Of a stretch of 29,049 nucleotides of DNA, positions 27,492-29,049 are shown piece by piece. Location: positions 1-29,049 of the forward strand of contig CAYHYG010000011.1 in NCBI GenBank assembly GCA_964360835.1, written 5' to 3'. Below the pieces are notes generated by a model. That model was not told the DNA's origin, ran no database searches, and saw only the letters and a program-made list of their open reading frames with translations. The position numbers were made by a program, and so were the translations under genes. How positions within the stretch are numbered: position 1 is the first letter of the stretch; every line of letters begins with the position of its first letter. The stretch is from CAYHYG01 sp964360835 (GTDB taxonomy: Bacteria; Patescibacteriota; Patescibacteriia; UBA1558; 2-01-FULL-52-15).

Positions 27492-29049
27492 ATGCCGCAA
27501 ACTACTGTCGTGTCAGACCGTCAATTTTTTACGGGACTGCACGAAGCCATTCCTCTGCCTAACCTCATCGAGGTGCAGAAGAATTCTTATGATTGGTTTT
27601 TTCGAGAAGGTTTGAAAGAACTCTTCGAAGAAGTCTCTCCTATTCGCGATTTCATCGGTCGCGATCTGGAATTATATTTATCCGAATACTATTTGGACGA
27701 ACCAAAGTTTGATGAAAAGACAGCCAAGGCCAAAAATATTACTTTCGAAGCGCCTATCCGCGTCAAGGCCAAGCTGATCAACAAAAAAACCGGTGAAATT
27801 AAAGAGCAAGAGATATATCTCGGAGATATTCCATTGATGACGGAACGCGGCACCTTCATTATCAATGGTGTCGAACGTGTCGTGGTTTCACAATTGATCC
27901 GCAGTTCCGGTGTTTTCTTTACTTCTCAGGAAATTCGTGGCCGTCGCTATTATGGCGCTAAAATTATCCCTAACCGTGGGGCTTGGTTAGAGATTGAGAC
28001 TGATTCTAATAATGTGATGTATGTCAAAATTGACCGCAAACGTAAAGTTGCTGTCACTTCTTTGCTGCGAGCCTTTGGTATTACCAGTGATGAGGAAATT
28101 CTCAAGCACTTTGCTGATGTAGACACTCATCCGGAAGTACAGTTTATCAAAAATACTATTGCTAAGGATTCGGCCAAGGACGAAGCCGAGGGTTTGAAAG
28201 AAGTTTACAAACGTATCCGCCCGGGTGATCTAGCTACCACCGATAATGCACGCAACTTGATTCACTCTATGTTCTTCAATTTTGACCGCTACGACTTTGA
28301 TCGTGTTGGTCGCTATAAATTGAACATTCGTTTTGGACAAAACTTGCCGATTACCAAAGAAAACCGTGTTCTGTTGACGGAAGATATCATCGGAATCATG
28401 CGTGAGATTATCCGGTTAAACTTATCCCAAGAAGAAGCTGATGATATCGATCACTTGGGCAACCGCCGCGTGCGCGCTGTCGGTGAGCTGGTGCAAAATA
28501 AATTCCGCATCGGTCTAGCTCGTATGGAACGCATCGTCAAAGACCGTATGTCAACCCTAGATATCAATACTCTGACGCCAAATCAGTTGATCAACGCTCG
28601 ACCGGTCATTGGTTCCATCAAAGAATTTTTCATGAGCTCCCAGTTGTCGCAGTTCATGGATCAGATCAATCCTCTGTCCGAGCTCGAACACAAACGCCGC
28701 CTCTCAGCTATGGGACCTGGTGGTCTGTCTCGCGAGCGAGCCGGCTTCGAAGTTCGTGACGTACATCGCACTCACTATGGTCGTATCTGCCCGATCGCCA
28801 CACCCGAAGGTCCAAATATCGGTCTGGTCGGACACTTAGCTTCCTACGCCCGCATCAATGAATATGGCTTTATTGAGACGCCTTTCCGAGTAGTTACTCA
28901 TGATTTGGTAAACGATGGTAAGAAAGCCGTAGGCGAAATTGCTCGCGAAGATCTCTTGGACGCCAAGGGATCTGTCCTGGTCAAAAAAGGTCAGACCATC
29001 AGTAAGGATAATGCCGCCCATCTAGCCAAAAATACTGAATTAAAATTAG
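27492..29049 (+). CDS. rpoB: RNA polymerase beta subunit, 5' part (runs off the window)
   Basis: 519 complete codons from the ATG at 27492 are visible, and the frame stays open at the window edge. The beta protrusion/lobe signature is IPLMTERGTFIINGVERVVVSQLIRSSGVFF. The rifampicin region FFMSSQLSQFMDQINPLSELEHKRRLSAMGPGGLSRERAGFEVRDVH is clear. Asp516, His526 and Ser531 (E. coli numbering) are conserved, while Asn518 is Ile, Leu533 is Met, and Glu565 in CPIETPEG is Ala (CPIATPEG). Start context is AATCAAGCTCA-ATG without Shine-Dalgarno. It has its own promoter 345 nt upstream; rplJ/rplL do not precede it here. Confidence 0.97.
   Translation, partial: MPQTTVVSDRQFFTGLHEAIPLPNLIEVQKNSYDWFFREGLKELFEEVSPIRDFIGRDLELYLSEYYLDEPKFDEKTAKAKNITFEAPIRVKAKLINKKTGEIKEQEIYLGDIPLMTERGTFIINGVERVVVSQLIRSSGVFFTSQEIRGRRYYGAKIIPNRGAWLEIETDSNNVMYVKIDRKRKVAVTSLLRAFGITSDEEILKHFADVDTHPEVQFIKNTIAKDSAKDEAEGLKEVYKRIRPGDLATTDNARNLIHSMFFNFDRYDFDRVGRYKLNIRFGQNLPITKENRVLLTEDIIGIMREIIRLNLSQEEADDIDHLGNRRVRAVGELVQNKFRIGLARMERIVKDRMSTLDINTLTPNQLINARPVIGSIKEFFMSSQLSQFMDQINPLSELEHKRRLSAMGPGGLSRERAGFEVRDVHRTHYGRICPIATPEGPNIGLVGHLASYARINEYGFIETPFRVVTHDLVNDGKKAVGEIAREDLLDAKGSVLVKKGQTISKDNAAHLAKNTELKL

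Noticed and set aside
1..29049. Alternative genetic code (UGA as Gly, or UAG as sense)
   Set aside because: TGA ends the small helical gene and the femX-like gene at coupled ATGA junctions, and TAG ends holA and ruvA at natural C-termini.
1..29049. CRISPR array, restriction or toxin-antitoxin defence system, or prophage
   Set aside because: No regularly spaced repeats, and no Cas, nuclease, integrase or phage structural genes were found on either strand.

Overview
The window looks like a chromosomal piece of a Candidate Phyla Radiation (Patescibacteria, probably Parcubacteria-like) bacterium. This rests on gene style and not on any search. There are small gene sets with 2-4 bp junctions, few Shine-Dalgarno sites, and a surface protein with duplicated 'AWY..P....RYYL.DG.AY..MR.LGLGI' modules next to a 3D-domain protein. 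A FemX-MurE pair is present, and many short GC-rich palindromes are scattered between and inside genes. TAA, TAG and TGA all end genes at natural C-termini, so the standard bacterial code (table 11) is used; UGA is not recoded as in Gracilibacteria/SR1.

Layout. 194-819: tRNA-Ile, tRNA-Phe, tRNA-Pro, then an alkyltransferase-like DNA-repair protein starting 6 nt after the tRNA-Pro CCA. 900-1840: two intact tRNA-Gly genes (TCC, CCC) among broken tRNA-Gly pieces and palindromes. 1895-2031: a strong promoter driving an apparent small structured RNA with its own terminator. 2075-4962: an unknown charged protein, a secreted phosphodiester-glycosidase (NAGPA-type) protein and a 3D-domain cell-wall protein. 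5199-13374: a MazG-like pyrophosphohydrolase and a surface-glycan cluster (O-antigen ligase/TPR, GT2, GT39-like, methyltransferase, and a GT9 gene broken by an in-frame amber codon). The glycan genes are bracketed by 54-bp direct repeats that resemble 3' halves of tRNA-Cys; the intact tRNA-Cys lies at the right edge. 13644-21191: housekeeping genes (polA, a small helical protein, holA, rpsT, truB, uvrB). 21361-23150: a three-gene operon of unknown proteins on the minus strand behind a strong promoter and a SAM (S-box clan) riboswitch. 23207-26952: ruvA, femX-like, murE-like and a PLP-dependent threonine-synthase-like gene. 27147-29049: promoter, a long structured leader and the 5' part of rpoB.

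The most unusual element is the SAM-riboswitch operon at 21361-23150. The aptamer has the S-box core and a perfect 8-bp P1. Its P1 3' strand can pair instead with a 9-nt downstream segment, giving a clear terminator/antiterminator switch, and a second strong terminator follows. The controlled genes are not methionine, SAM or transport genes. They are two paralogous unknown proteins and a zinc-finger-like protein, each with an unusually strong Shine-Dalgarno site. A second theme is mobile-like palindromes: some sit in tRNA relics, two are carried in frame inside truB and uvrB, and one complex folded element sits between two genes of the SAM operon.
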